NCBI GenBank assembly: GCA_963932465.1
Contig: OZ010795.1
Coordinates: forward strand, 524,463,451 to 524,527,450
From: Maratus speciosus
Taxonomy: Eukaryota; Arthropoda; Arachnida; Araneae; Salticidae
Direction: 5' to 3'
DNA: 64,000 nt
The notes below the pieces were generated by a model. The model was not told the DNA's origin and ran no database searches. It saw only the letters and a list, made by a program, of their open reading frames with translations. Position 1 is the first letter of the stretch, and every line of letters starts with the position of its first letter. The translations under genes and the position numbers were made by a program. This document shows positions 24,328 to 37,388 of the stretch, piece by piece.

Positions 24328-26809
24328 GTGAACATACTTTCATGAATAATCAGTACATGGCAGTTTTTAAATGTATATATTTTTTAATAACATGACAAAC
24401 CTTATTACATTTATAAATCAATTTATTTCCATTATCGGCAATGAAAATTTATGTATACTTTAGGGGGTAATCATTAAAGAGTTGGCATTATAATAAAATT
24501 CCCACAATTCTAATTTTAAAAAAAAAAACGGTTTAATTTATAAAAATACGAACTAAATACATGTATATATACTTTATACAAATAACTTGAATTCATATTA
24601 CTTTGGTATTTTCTATTTTTCTTAAATATATCTTTATTTATTTACACAAAGTGAATGATCGTAAATGCAACATAATATTTTTCAAAATTTTGCATCACTT
24701 AAGAACATAAGCACAAACTCTTTATATATATTTTATTAAAAGACTTTTAACCGTTCTCTGTCGTTTGCTTTGAAATACCAAATACAAATTCTCAAAAATG
24801 GTATTTATTAGCAGTAATAAGACCACATAATACTATTTTTTTCTGAGACGTTAGAGGAATTACTTCAATTTGATTTTAATATTTGTTTATATTTGTTAAA
24901 ATTAGAATGTCATTTTTTAAATAATGCTGAATACTCTTTTTATTCATTTATTTATTCTTTTATTTTTATGCTGACTATTTGGACACGCTTCAATATTTTA
25001 TTAAAAACCACTTATACTTCTTAAGATGCCTTGGTAAATATACTACTAAGGTCAGTTTTTTGTAATATGGATGATCTTTTCAATCCCGGATGAAGAGAGC
25101 TGAAGTATTTTACGATGCATTTTTGAAAATGAAATTTGAAAACAAACCGTATAATCATAATCATAACCCATTTGTACCTGAATTATCGTTTACTCAAATG
25201 TGTTCGTAAAATCACTTTAAAATATTGTAAAATGAACTGCAAAAATACTAAAAAATTTACGCTGAAAAATAATTGTATTTATTTGATAAAATGTAAAAGT
25301 ACTAAATACGGGAGTATGCTTAATATTTGTGATAGTATAATATGCATAATTATATGTTTTGTCTAAATTTATATGAAATAAGCTCTTAAATTGTGTATTA
25401 TTTAGTATAATTATTACTTTTATGAATTATTAAAAAATATTTTTTTTTCTTTACAGATACAAATAACATTATAAATATTACTAAGTATAAGTATTACATA
25501 TACACTAAGAATAATCGTATTTGAGGCTTAAAAACAATTTGTTTCATAATCATCTTGAAAAGGACTTTACATAAATAACTGTCCCCTAAATAGCTAATAA
25601 AAATATATACCCATTTGTTCCTAGCGCCCTATATTTTGTACGTTACAAATATACTAGGCTTGGACATATAATTTCAGAATTTTAAAAAAATACATATTTC
25701 AAAGAAGTCTACAAGATAAGATTAGGAGTTATTTATTTGGATCCTTTGTAGAAAAAACACAAATAAACTTACTTTATACATTTCGCCATGTTGAAAAATG
25801 GAAAATCTATAAATTCCGAAAAAAGGATTCATTTTAAGCATCTTCTCCTGTCAGATTTCAATAACAGATGAAGACATTTGTAGATAATTATTACATACAA
25901 TTTTTATGCTATAAAGAAGAAGAAAATTATACACATTTATTAAAATTCAAAGCGTCCCAAAAATGGGACGCTAGGCAGAAATGGGTTAATAATATTATAA
26001 AAGTAAAAATGTGTGTGAACGTTTCACTGGAGTCAAAAACGGGGGATTTAATGTTTTTGTATCGTTGCATAGAGAAATTATCATAGGCTTTATTTCATTC
26101 AAATATCTTTCTTATTAATTCGAATTTTCATTATTTTCGTACTTATTCATTTGAATTTTTTACTATAAAAGTTAACCATCTTTCTTTATCGTTGCTATAA
26201 AAACCAGAATCTGAAATCTTGATTTTCACCAAAAATTAAGAAATTTTCAATTGAAAAAAAAAAAAAAAAAAAAGATAAATAAAAGGTAAAAGATGAAAAT
26301 GACGTTAAAACAAAAATAAAACCGATTGTTAAGTATTTGTTATTAACTCAAGGTGAATGATTATGAGTAAGTACGGAAAGCAGGCAAGTAGGACGTCATG
26401 TATGGAAAATAAAACGGATATGCTTTGATGATAAAATAAAATTTTCTTGAGTTATACTGTTACTTCTAATTATTTTCCGTCTTTTCATTAATTTCTTTCT
26501 TCTTTTTTTTCCACATGATATGACTGTATTGTAATATGACTGCGTGTAATATATGTACTTTAAATTTCTGTTTTTTAAATTACATAACTAACATAAAGAT
26601 TTTTTTAAATTAATTTTTAATTTAAAATTTAAAAAGTAAACTTAAAAGTAAATTTGTCTATAATGTGTTCAGCAAAATTATCCTTGCCGAAAATGATGTC
26701 ATGGTTAGTGTGGAATATTTATTTTTTTAAGAAATAAAAAATTAACTCATTTGTCTCAAAAAACATTTTTGACGAGTGTTAATTTTTAAACTGTTCAATT
26801 CAGAAAATA

Positions 26810-26851
<42 letters not shown>

Positions 26852-27309
26852 TTAAGAAAGCATAATTTTCGTTCACGAAACCTAAAGATGTAATATGATT
26901 GCTTCAAAGTAAGATCTTTTTCCATCTCCCAGTATCGAAATTAATCGTCTTTGGAGAGAAAAGTATTATATTGGAGATAGATTTTTAAATTCTGGTTCTA
27001 CAACTGGATTTTAATTCCAGCTTTCGTTTTGCAATAAAGGGTAAAAATATGTTGTCATTTTAATAATAGCTTTTTTTACATAATAAGCTTTTCTAAAATC
27101 ATATTTGATGATAATAAAATTGCATAGTTTTTAATGCAATGTTTACGTGAATTTACAAAGTTTTCAAAATAATAATAATTATTATTTTTTATCTTAACTA
27201 AAATAAAATTTGTCAAGAAATTCTCATAATGCAAGAGCAAAGAAGAAATCAAAATGTAATGAAATTATTAATAATAAATAATAATGTAGTATGAAATATG
27301 TAACATATC
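24328..27309. other. Long AT-rich non-coding stretch
   Basis: No gene is supported. The frames open at 25,136-25,366 and 25,868-26,086 have AT-driven composition and no motif. An A20 run lies at 26,254-26,273 and (TA)n at 26,813-26,848. Confidence 0.45.
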
Positions 27310-28433
27310 GCTCACCCACAAGAAAAGTGACACATCTAGCAAAAATTCATTTTGGGTTTTATTCGACTAAAAGGCTAGTGATAGGCGAGTCTTGCTAGAC
27401 AAACAGTTTCATAAGTGTAGTTATACGGAAAATCATTTTTTTACGCTATTTGCTCATTTCCGTCTACAGAAGAGGGTGGATGGAGTGGGGAGGTCCTCAT
27501 CCAACATTTTCATTCTTAAGGGGTCTCAGGACTCTTAAAATTGTAAAAAATGAAAAAAAAAGACTATTTTAAACATTTAATATCTTAAAATGTATTTGAT
27601 TTTAAGACACAATTTTAATTGGAATAAAATATATAAATATGTTCTTTCATTTCATGTATTTAAAAAATTATAAGATGCAGAATTAGCATTTCCAGGGGGC
27701 TCCAAACTGTTAGACATTTGATGAGCAAAAAATCGGCATGACAGCTTACGCGCACGATTACAAAATAAGTATTGCAACTAGAAGGAAAATTTTGGTGCCT
27801 ACTTATACTTCAAATTGTAATAATTACCCTGAACCTAAATAAATTTGTATTTAAAGCTTTTTTATATTTTTAATACAAAGTTGTATTTAGCTAATGGAAA
27901 ATTAAGAAAATTTCAACAGTATAATCATCTAAAAAAATATTGTTTTGAACAATAAAAAGGAAATTTTAGGTTCAGTTTATACAGACTAACATGAAGCATA
28001 TGTTTTCGAAAATTTCATGAAAAAAAATTCATAATTTTTTGAGATATCGTGCGCGTTATGCCGAAAAACGTCATTTGGATAAAAATGGCTTCAAAGTTTC
28101 CGAAACGACGCTTCAGCTATTGAATGTGTATAAATAAAAAAGCTATAACTTCAGTTCTAATAGGAATTTCAAGGAAACAATTATATCAAAATGTTCAGAA
28201 AAGATAGGAGTTTAGCATCTAAAAAAATTAAAATTTCGAAAATTTTAAAACTTTAAGAGTCCTGAGACCCCTTAAGGGTTTTATGCTTTTATGCAAGTTT
28301 TTATCCCTGCTTACAGAGCTAAGTGCTGTAATCTCATTTCATATTAAAAATATGCAAATTTTGTTTTGCCTCTTCTGTGAAATTTACTTTTGTCGAGATG
28401 TGTCATTTTTCTTTTGGGCGAGCTTTATGTCAA
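27310..28433. mobile_element. Outer inverted-repeat DNA element
   Basis: Left end GCTCACCCACAAGAAAAGTG and reverse-complemented right end GCTCGCCCAAAAGAAAAATG begin matching arms of about 45 bp that continue with ACACATCT. TA lies near each end. The element is interrupted at a TTAA site by the element at 27,520-28,271. Without that insert it would be about 370 bp. No coding capacity is seen. Confidence 0.65.
27520..28271. mobile_element. TTAA-flanked MITE nested in the outer element
   Basis: The inverted ends GGGGTCTCAGGACTCTTAAA / TTTAAGAGTCCTGAGACCCC are exact over 20 bp. They are flanked by TTAA at 27,516-27,519 and 28,272-28,275. TTAA duplication is the piggyBac signature. The element is 752 bp, non-coding, and lies wholly inside another element. 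Confidence 0.75.
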
Positions 28434-28839
28434 CATAAATAAACATATAATAGTGTACATTTAGCAATGCATACATACGTATTTCACACCAGATAATACC
28501 TAAACTACACTGATTTAGTAGAATTCTCCCAGAGTTGTTTTATCATTTGTCGAAGAGAGATTTGTTGATTTCTACGATTACAGTTGTTTTTTTTTTTTTT
28601 CTTTTTCGTGATTGTTTAAATTATTTGGCACATATTTTCAGTTGTTGCGTCAAGGCTCCTATAAATGGAGAACACCGAATTGCCTCCTATAAAATATGAT
28701 TGCAAGTTTTTTAATTGCATATGTTTTAATTTATCGAGAGTGAAATTTTTGCTTAATTAATGCATTTATCTGTCCTTTATTGTTGCATGAACGATGTCAC
28801 GGGTAAAAGATAGTATAAGTATGGAAGTCTTTCAGTACA

Positions 28840-28873
<34 letters not shown>

Positions 28874-29734
28874 CTTTTGTTTCTTAATTTAGGAAAATAT
28901 AATATAGTCACGAATGATTAAACACGTTATCCTCTTCCTAGTTGCCCACTACTTTCACAAGCATTTTTTTTATATTTAGAAACATCAGAAAACAATATTT
29001 TTTTCAAGATTTAAAGAATTTTTTTTTAAACAATGTTTCTTTTTCAGCCTCTGTTTTTTGGAAACTATTTCGAGTAGTTTTTCGAGTGAATTAATCAATT
29101 TTATGAAACCATTATATCGGATTTTGGGAAGCTATCGATTCTGAGTGAACAATTTTGGTTGCGTAACTGAATTTGTGCATGCAAGTGTAACGGAATAATA
29201 ATAATTTTTATATTAATGGCAATGGTATTAATTAGTCTGGCATGTCTGTAAAATGTGTTAGTTGAAAATGAAAATATTTACTTCTGAATTTTGGAATTAA
29301 AAAAACATAAATTCTAGGTTTAGAAAACAGTGTAATACCCATTAAAAACTACTCAGAAGCAATTCCGATAATGACTGGTGGCAAAAGAAACTACATTTTT
29401 TAAAATGAATCTTTAAATCTTGACAATATACTGGTTAAACAGATTTTTCGGAATTGTGGTTTACTCGGAAGTGGTTACTGTATATTTTCTTTTGCTGTTA
29501 TATTATGTTTTCTAGATTAATAAAAATGTATCTGTTTTTACAATGTAGGTCCATTTTTAAAACAAATCAAAAGTTATGTTGATTCATATTTACCCGTATG
29601 GATCAGCAAATAAGTATTGTAATTTTACCTTTTTTTAAGGTTCAGATGATTTTTATGATGAGGATATTGCACCGAAAAATGAATGTTTAAAGAACAAAAA
29701 GGGAATGTATGGAACATATGCATTTTTCTTAAAG
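28434..29734. other. AT-rich non-coding stretch with poly(A)
   Basis: An A28 run lies at 28,844-28,871 and a T run near 28,586. No gene is seen. Confidence 0.45.
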
Positions 29735-30570
29735 CACTTCGGCAGTTTTATTCTTGCATGTAACAATATAATAGTTAATAGATGGTTGAACTATACATAA
29801 CAATATTGTTTTGTGTTTAAAGAATATAAAATGAAAAGAAAAGAAAATATCTGATGTTATGATGTACTTGAATTTTTATGAACATAAATGTAAAATATTT
29901 CTTTCAATGGGTTCTGAAAATCAGATAGTTACAGGTTAATTTATTTTGCACGTTTCTGGAAAGGAATCTTGAAATTTTATCTGGGTTTAACTTTTAGATG
30001 ATTTGTTATTATGCAACAATTTTTTTCAGAATGAAAGGATCTTGTATCGACTAAAACATGTGCAGTTTTTTCTTTCTTTTTAGAAACATTCTTCGATTAA
30101 AGGGCAAAGAGCAAATGTACGCCATGTGACACTTTTTTCAGACCGCTTCATTAACTTCACCGACGTTTTATTTTAGCATGTAACAACATATTCAAAAATA
30201 GATGATTAAACAGAAAATAAAAACATTGTTTTGTGTTTTAGGAAAAGAAAACGAAAGGACAAAATTCTAATCGTACCATGTACTTCAATTTTTCTAAAAT
30301 ATAAGTCAAAAATGTTTCTTTCAGTAAATTTCACTTTTATCAATCAAGCACAAAATGATGAAGATAGAATGTAATTTTTCTTTGCTTATTTGGTAAAGCA
30401 ATCTTGAATTTTTATCTGGAGTTAACATTCCAATGATTTGTTATTACGTAACAAGTTTTTTTTTTTGTGAATAAAGCTCTATGCACTTATAAGGGTATTG
30501 TCTGAATTTTCTTTCATCTTAAATTTATCCAATGTTCAAAATGCAAGGAGTTTAAGAACTGCATACAACG

Positions 30571-30613
<43 letters not shown>

Positions 30614-30760
30614 AAAGAAAACGCTTTATTAATTTCAATGAGGTTGTAACTAAGTGCATTACACAATATATTTTAAAAACGATGAGTAACCGTAACAAAA
30701 AACATTATGCTATACTTTGGATCGATTAACTCCATTTTCTAATGAATTTCCTAAATTAGA
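29735..30760 (+). repeat. Dispersed repeat family B, tandem copies with poly(A)
   Basis: At least two units of about 430-480 bp lie in tandem. 'TTTTATT.T.GCATGTAACAA.ATA', 'AACA.TGTTTTGTGTTT.A', 'TTTCTTTCA' and 'TT.ATCTGG.TTAAC' occur in both. A third partial unit follows an A39 run at 30,573-30,611. The copies share the family B core with 7.8, 18.9 and 55.7 kb. Confidence 0.6.
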
Positions 30761-32169
30761 ACGAATAATATTAAATTTAAATATTTATCTGCATTTTATG
30801 GTTATTGCTTTATATTTTTAAACGACCTGTTTCATTTGGTATTTTTGATAGATATTTAAATATTTTCTTTTATAATTATTTTGTCAGGATTACCAAATTT
30901 TTATTACCTGTAAGGTTGCATATAAGGAACATGATATGATGTTGTACTCTGAAATGTAACATGCTTTCCTCCAATAAATACAGCGCATGTTCAAGTGTAT
31001 CTGGAATATAATTATATAACATTGAAATGCTTAAGCTTATTTTATAAAATACCCTAATTTAAATATTGAAAGATAATTCTTGTTAATAAAATGAATTTTC
31101 CACTTGTTTACGAAAATTTAAAGTTGATATATACTCGAAATTTCCTACACTACACTGTCGAAAATTTAGTATAATAATGCTAAAGATTTTTCCTATGTTA
31201 TTCAGAATGAAGCTAATTGATAGTTGTTTTTCCAGACATTCCTAATACTCGAGTGTTACAAATTTTAATTCAAAGATTTTCCCCGCCGATATCTAAACAT
31301 ATCACAATTGCATTTTAAATAAACTTCGCATAGTATTAGGGAAGTCTTCAATATACATGGGGTGTTTATGTGCAATACTTACAAACTTCAAGAGGTTGTA
31401 AAGCAACTGCAAAAAAAAAAAAAAAAAAAAAAAAAAAACAGTTTTTTGTATTTGAAATAATGGTCGAAATCTTCTCATTCTGTTAAAATTATAGTGTGCT
31501 TTTCTTTAATCGGAAAACAGATTAATGGTTATACTTTTAATAATAATGAAAGTATATAAAAAAATGTTACGAAATAATTATCTTATAGAGGACAAAATGC
31601 GAAGAAATCTGAGAAGTAACAAGATTAGAATACATAAATTATGGTCGTTACGTAACCTTAATTTAGACTGTATCACGTGATGTAGTGAAAGTGGTCACAA
31701 TATGCATATATTTAGCATTTAATTAGACGCTTCACTTTTTGCAATGTAGTTGGCATTATTTATGTTGCACCTAACGTATTACGGTATTTGTCTGGCACTT
31801 TTCGTTAATTCATAGTACCTTGCAAACAAGAAGTTAATTATTTTGTAAAAATCATTAAAATACTTTTATTACTATCAAAAGTTTGAAACAAAATCTACCG
31901 TGAAAGTTATGATCCAGCTCAGAAATACGGGATCTTGTAAATTGGAATCAATCAGTAGATTGCGGTACTAGTTTCATATTCAACAGACGTGTGTTGTTAT
32001 GGTCTCTACCACATGTTTAAGTTTGACAACAGAAAACTGAAAAATTCCGTATAAACATACATTTAATAACAACGATGCTAGAAACATGTTTTTTTTAGTA
32101 GTTTGATACACTGCGAAAATTAAATCTTAACAAATTTTGGAATGTAATAGAAAATGTTAAATGTATCAT
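30761..32169. other. AT-rich non-coding stretch with poly(A)
   Basis: An A28 run lies at 31,411-31,438. No gene or element boundary is visible. Confidence 0.45.
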
Positions 32170-32300
32170 TGCATTGGTTAGCAAAATATGTTTAAATTAC
32201 TTTTAGAATTGTGTCAAAATTTAATGCGAAATATTTGTCGAATATCAGTAATTTATACCTGAACAGCAACGGTTTGCCCGAGCTTCACCTAATCTGTAAT
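32170..32300 (+). repeat. Dispersed repeat family C, copy 2
   Basis: It aligns with 15,025-15,175 over the chain described there. The match fades after TGTCGAATA. Confidence 0.45.
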
Positions 32301-32337
32301 TACATGGTCACATTTAATGTAGAGAGATAGTTATAAG

Positions 32338-32770
32338 GCTGTTTTTTTATTAATTTTTAGGCTATTTAACACGAGAATAAGAGCATGTATACGCTGATAT
32401 GAGCACACGTTATGAATCATATTTCAACAGTTTTATTACATGTAATATAAGTAATTTGTTATTGTGATATGCAGTTGTTGTTGTTTCACGTTTACTGGAA
32501 CATCTAAAAAGAAAACATTAAAATTAATTTTTAGGCTATATTTAGGCTAAAGAAAATTAGTATTTATGCCAAAGAAAATTAATTTTCGACCATTTAACAG
32601 CAGAATAAGGTCATATACACGTTGATATGAGCACACGATTATGAATCATGTTTCAACAATTGTATTAAATGTAATGTAAGTGATTTATGTGATTGTGATA
32701 TACAGTTGTCGTTATTTTACATTTACTAGAACATCTAAAACGAAAACCTAATTTATTTTTATATATATTA
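32338..32770 (+). repeat. Tandem duplication, period about 230 bp
   Basis: 'GATATGAGCACACG', 'TATGAATCAT.TTTCAAC', 'TGTGATAT.CAGTTGT' and 'GAACATCTAAAA.GAAAAC' each occur twice, about 230 bp apart. The second copy carries scattered substitutions and small indels. Confidence 0.75.
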
Positions 32771-32899
32771 AAAATTTTTAGCACGTCATCTACACTTAAT
32801 TTATTCCAATTACGAATCATCTAAAACATTCCATAATGTTAAAATTTTCAAACAAAATATTAAAATAAGTAATACTCTTTAACACTTCAGTAAATATTC

Positions 32900-33560
32900 C
32901 ATGTTATATTATAACAAGAACGAAAAATTATGCGTACAGCATAGATTATGAAACTATTTCCAACACATTAAGAATACTATAACAAAACTTCACTGCTATT
33001 ATCATGAATAGTTGGGAAAATATATACGATTTTTTTGTGCATCCCTGTATATGATCTACAGATATGTATGGTAAAAGTTTGTTCAGTTAATCACATAGCG
33101 CAATTGAAAATTTCTACTCAGCAACTTCCGACAATAAACGGATGTTGTTGAAAACTTTTGTGCAGCCCTGCACATGATATAAAGAATTTATACAAACCAA
33201 GTAATATTTAAAAAAATTATTAAATTTAAAAATGCATACCATAACTGTAAACACACTTAAAGCAATAATTGTTCGTAGGCTTTAATAGTTCAATTATTGT
33301 TCATTTTCTTCTCTAGCCAAAATCTTTTGGGTGCCCCTGTAAATGAATGATAAATTCTATGCTCACCACGCAGTATAATAAGAACTATTAAGCACACTTC
33401 AGTGAAAAATGTAAATTTAAATATGTTCAAAATAGTGTAATATCACTCAAATAGACCGCAAATGACATTTCCTCATAGACAGCAATGTAAAGTAATTCTT
33501 TTGAGTGGCCCTGTAAATGAATAATAAATATTCTTTGCACCGCATATTCTACAAAATGTA
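32900..33560 (+). repeat. Degenerate tandem repeats, about 130-170 bp
   Basis: The motif 'TGCCCCTGTAAATGAATGATAAAT' in varying forms (GCATCCCTGTATATGAT, GCAGCCCTGCACATGAT, GTGGCCCTGTAAATGAAT) recurs near 33,040, 33,165, 33,335 and 33,505. The units are strongly diverged. The last unit passes into repeat family A. Confidence 0.5.
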
Positions 33561-33579
33561 TACTTTAGTGCTCTTCTTA

Positions 33580-34790
33580 CACACTCGGAAATGAATACTC
33601 AGATTTCATGAAATTTTCTTTGTTTTTGACGAAACCGTTTCCTGGGAAATGCTCCGAGCGAATATTTCGTCAAATTAATGAAATTACTATCTTCACATTC
33701 TTGACGATATAAATTTCGTCAAAAGTTTTGTCAAAAGAGGGCTGGTGGTGCCATCTATCGAGCAGTTTGAAAGCTCCTGTATTTATTGACAGGGGAAAGA
33801 AAAAAGTCACTTCTCGTTTTCCTCGGGGTGATTCGAACCTGCGGCTTTTGGCATGGAAGACCGTTGCACTACCGACCTCACTATTGGGGAGCTGTATCGA
33901 TTTGCTTTTAGATTAATGTAATGAAATCTGCTGCGTTTTCATATTTTTATATGGTAGATTGTAACTTTATCAGTGCTGCTAAAATTTCTGAAAGTTTTAA
34001 GTAAGGCTAATTTATTATTATGGTTTTCTCATGCTCAATTAGTAATTATAATATGGCTTGATTAAATAATTTATTAGTGAAATTTTCTTTGCTCAATGAA
34101 TGGTTAGAATATGGTCTGGTTAATTTGTTGCTCACAAATAACGAATTGGGAAGTGCACATTGCGTGAGATTTTATCGCTTTGATTAGGTGAATAAGATTT
34201 CAACACTTTACTGTTTATAAAGGGAAGAGGGATCAATAATGTTTATTTTTAATTTGATTGAAAACATAATATATTTCTAAATAAATTAAAAAAAAAAGAT
34301 ATCCTGGAAGTTTGAAATTTTATTGACCAAATTTTCTTTTTGAATGGTTTTGAAGAACACGGGAAATTTATTCTTTTCGAATTAAAACATAAAGAACGAC
34401 AACATATAAATAAGTAAATAAAAATAATAATGGGCATTCCTAAAACATTTAAAAGCTAAAAAAATAACTAATGAAGAAACAATAACTACCTATATTACAG
34501 TATTTTCTGAAAAGCACTAAAAAGTGCTGTTTTAAAAGGATTATTACAGGACTAACATAAACAAGCAAATATCTGCTTGCTAAAATCGCAGGATTTGAGG
34601 AGGTACAGCAACTGTTACCTTAAAATGCATTGAGTCTGATCGTGATTGAGGCAAAACTTTCGTCAAATATTTGAGAGTTTACGTTTCGTTAAAATTCACG
34701 TGATAATGATAGGAAATGATCGTCAAAAACGACGAAATACAGCTCAAGGATTGCTGAATCATCAAAAGTGAGAGTTTTATTTCTGAGAGT
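33580..34790. mobile_element. 1.2-kb non-autonomous DNA element inserted in family A repeat
   Basis: The ends are imperfect inverted repeats, CACACTCGGAAATGAATACTC and (reverse-complemented) CACTCTCAGAAATAAAACTC, with TA at both borders. Internal sequence near both ends repeats 'TTTCGTCAAA' and 'TTTTTGACGA'. The DNA on either side joins into one continuous copy of repeat family A, as seen intact at 11,540-11,650. That supports insertion as a unit. No transposase is visible, and a SINE sits inside. Confidence 0.6.
33735..33900 (-). repeat. tRNA-derived SINE (tRNA-Gly-like head)
   Basis: Read on the minus strand, 33,821-33,893 resembles a tRNA. It has an A-box-like stretch (GAGGTCGGTAGTGCA), an anticodon loop CTTCCAT that would give UCC, and a perfect B box GGTTCGAAT. 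Stems are partly broken, so it is not a working tRNA. The non-tRNA body continues to about 33,735. The frame open here on the plus strand (33,728-33,916) is incidental. Confidence 0.6.
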
Positions 34791-35045
34791 GTAAATGCAT
34801 ATAAATTTTATTATGTTTTAAAGCGTGTAACATTATTAAAAATCATTTGAAATGATTTTTTCTCATTGGTCGTAATGTAACGGAATACTTTTGACTGTCT
34901 CTGTAAATAAACTGAACATGCTACAAATTTCATTTGAAATAGGGCACGTGCTATGGTAAACGTCAATAACATCCAAAAATTTCAGGACAATCCAAATATA
35001 TTTAAGAGAGTTAGAGAGCGGACAGACGGCCAACAAAGTTGAAAA
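34791..35045 (+). repeat. Dispersed repeat family A, right half of split copy
   Basis: It continues the family A copy interrupted at 33,580. Matching motifs are 'GTGTAACATTATTAAAA', 'CATTGGTCGTAATGTAACGG', 'CTGTCTCTGTAAAT' and 'GCGGACAGACGG'. Confidence 0.55.
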
Positions 35046-36992
35046 GTGTTAAAAACGAATGTGTATTTTCATTATGCATATCATAAAGTCTGTATTGAGA
35101 TTATATCTCGAAAATATAATTGCAGAGATGATAATGTAATAAGTAAAGCTGAAAATATAATATTTAATACAATGACAAAAAATTTACAAAGTTCATATTA
35201 AAAAGTGTATATTAATACTGCTTTATTTACAGTCTTTATAAAATTAACAAAGACTGTAAATAACTTTATGAAAAATGTATTATTATTAAAATTATTATAC
35301 AAATTATGCGTTTAGGATGACTTTATGATTTCTACGACTTTATAAGGTTGATAAAGGAAAGGTTAGTATGTCATTCGGAAATCTGAAAAAATCCAGACGC
35401 TGCCAATAATAAAGTACATTTAGATATAAATAATGATTGCGTTTCAATTTAAAAGGTTTATTAAAAATTACGATGCAGAACTTAACTAAATAAATTTTTG
35501 GTGGCCAAATAAATAGCATTATCAAAGCCTTTAAGTATTTTATATCTGTCATATGTTAATTTTCTCTTCTATAACTTGCAAATACTTAATGAAACCAGTC
35601 TTCAGAATCAGCGTTAAAAATATAATACAAATATTTTTCAGGTTAATCCAAAATGGAATAGTTTTTTTCAAATATTTCGTATAGTTGTCTAGAAAGAATG
35701 AAATATCATGTCACTCTGAAGGTCTTGAAACTGCTCCTTTTTTGAATGTTAGCCAGAACTTAATGTTATACAACTTATCTACGTTCTTCATTAAAATCGA
35801 ACTTAAAATATAACAAATGCCATTATAGATAAAGTGCAAGTGTTACGACACATTTCTTTGTAATGAATACTTAATTTGAAATTTTTTATAACTTGATATG
35901 TGAATAAATTAACAAGAGAAAGTTTTAAGGCTTTAAAACATACTTGAAAAGTTAGGATTACCGTTCATATGCGATTTAGACAAACAGTATAATTATTTAT
36001 AGTCTGACTGGTATGTGTATTAACACGAATGTGAAGTATATTAGAATTCTGTATTACATAAACAAATAAAAATCCCGCATGTTGGATTTCTAGTTCTCTG
36101 TTAATAACAGATAAACGCAAAATAATTCTAATACATTATAGTATAATGATGATAAATCTTTGAAATACAGCGAAGCACATTATCGATTTAAATTCCATGC
36201 ACTAAATAGTACATAATTCTTGCTTTAAAAGATTTCATAAAAGATTTCGTATTCAATAGCATTTTTTGTATATGTTTGTAGAAATGGAATTTAACGTTTA
36301 TTCGTTCATCTTAATTTAAGAATACAATGCGATAGATATTAAATGTATTTTCTAAAAAATATTCATCGGTAGTGGCCATATACTGGAAAAGAAAGTAAAA
36401 AGTTTCTTAAGTGTATTTTTTTTAAAGAGTTTTGTATGTATCAGTGTTAGATTATAATTCAATATACTTTTTTTCTTCTCTGCTCACATTTACCCAAAAT
36501 AGTATTAAGTCGCAAGGACATTTACTGTCCGAAATATTTACAGAGTTAAAAGGGATTTTGTTTTCCCACCGTATTGTTATGTGTATGCATATGTAAGTGT
36601 TAAGTATAAAAGCATGTAAGTGTAAAGGCATTTTGCTTTTCCACCGTATTATTCTATTTACTTTGACTTGTTATTTGTATGTCTATGTAAGTCTTAGTAT
36701 GTACATATGTACATATGTGTGTGTATAGGTTATATGCATGTTTATTTATGATGGATTTTTCTATATATTTATAGAGTCCTTTCTAATTTTGATTAAATTT
36801 TGTTTTTCTGTTTATTTCAGTTTTATGTAACATAATTGTAATATGTAGGACTCAGCAAAAGGCTTGCACCAAAGCTATCATAAAATTCTAAAGGTATACT
36901 TCTCAGAATGATATCCTATTTACGCATGCATCCGTTTTAAATTTAATAAAATGTTATTTCTTATATTAAATTCTTACACTGAGACGCGCATA
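35046..36992. other. AT-rich non-coding stretch
   Basis: No gene is supported. It contains one short hairpin (35,225-35,261) and GT/AT-rich simple sequence near 36,660-36,740. Confidence 0.45.
35225..35261. repeat. Short perfect hairpin
   Basis: ATTTACAGTCTTT and AAAGACTGTAAAT are exact reverse complements separated by about 11 bases. No terminator or gene context is evident. Confidence 0.6.
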
Positions 36993-37388
36993 CACTGTAA
37001 AAAAATCTGTAAAGTTATTAAGAATTTTCAAGGAAACTGCGATGCCTAGAACTTTTTATGTAACGGAGACAACAAAAATTCATGCAACAGATACACTTAA
37101 CAGATGCACTGAAAAAAAAAATCCATAAGGTTTTCAGAATGTTTTAGGAAACTGGGATTCCTAGAACTTTTTATATAACTGCAACTCGGATCACAGATAA
37201 AATTTTAGTAAGATTACTGTGATTTTAGTAGATTATTTTGTACAGCTACATATTTCTGTAGCTTTAGAAAACTAGTTTTGTAGTTTTGCATCTTTTTTTG
37301 AGCAGTGTACAGATAAAATTTTAGTAAGCATAAATATTTCTGTAACTTTACGTCTGTAGAATTACATATTCTTTTTTTTTTTTACAGT
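36993..37388. mobile_element. MITE with CACTGTAAAAAAA ends, containing a second copy
   Basis: The left end CACTGTAAAAAAATCTGTAA and the right end TTTTTTTTTTTACAGTG are inverted. A second copy, starting CACTGAAAAAAAAAATCC near 37,106 and ending TTTTTTTGAGCAGTG near 37,309, lies inside. 'GG.ATTCCTAGAACTTTTTATATAAC'-type blocks and 'ACAGATAAAATTTTAGTAAG' each occur twice. This is explained by the same family inserting into itself. Confidence 0.6.

Noticed and set aside
35225..35261. Transcription terminator
   Set aside because: The hairpin has no gene upstream and the sequence is eukaryotic, so a bacterial-type terminator reading is not meaningful.
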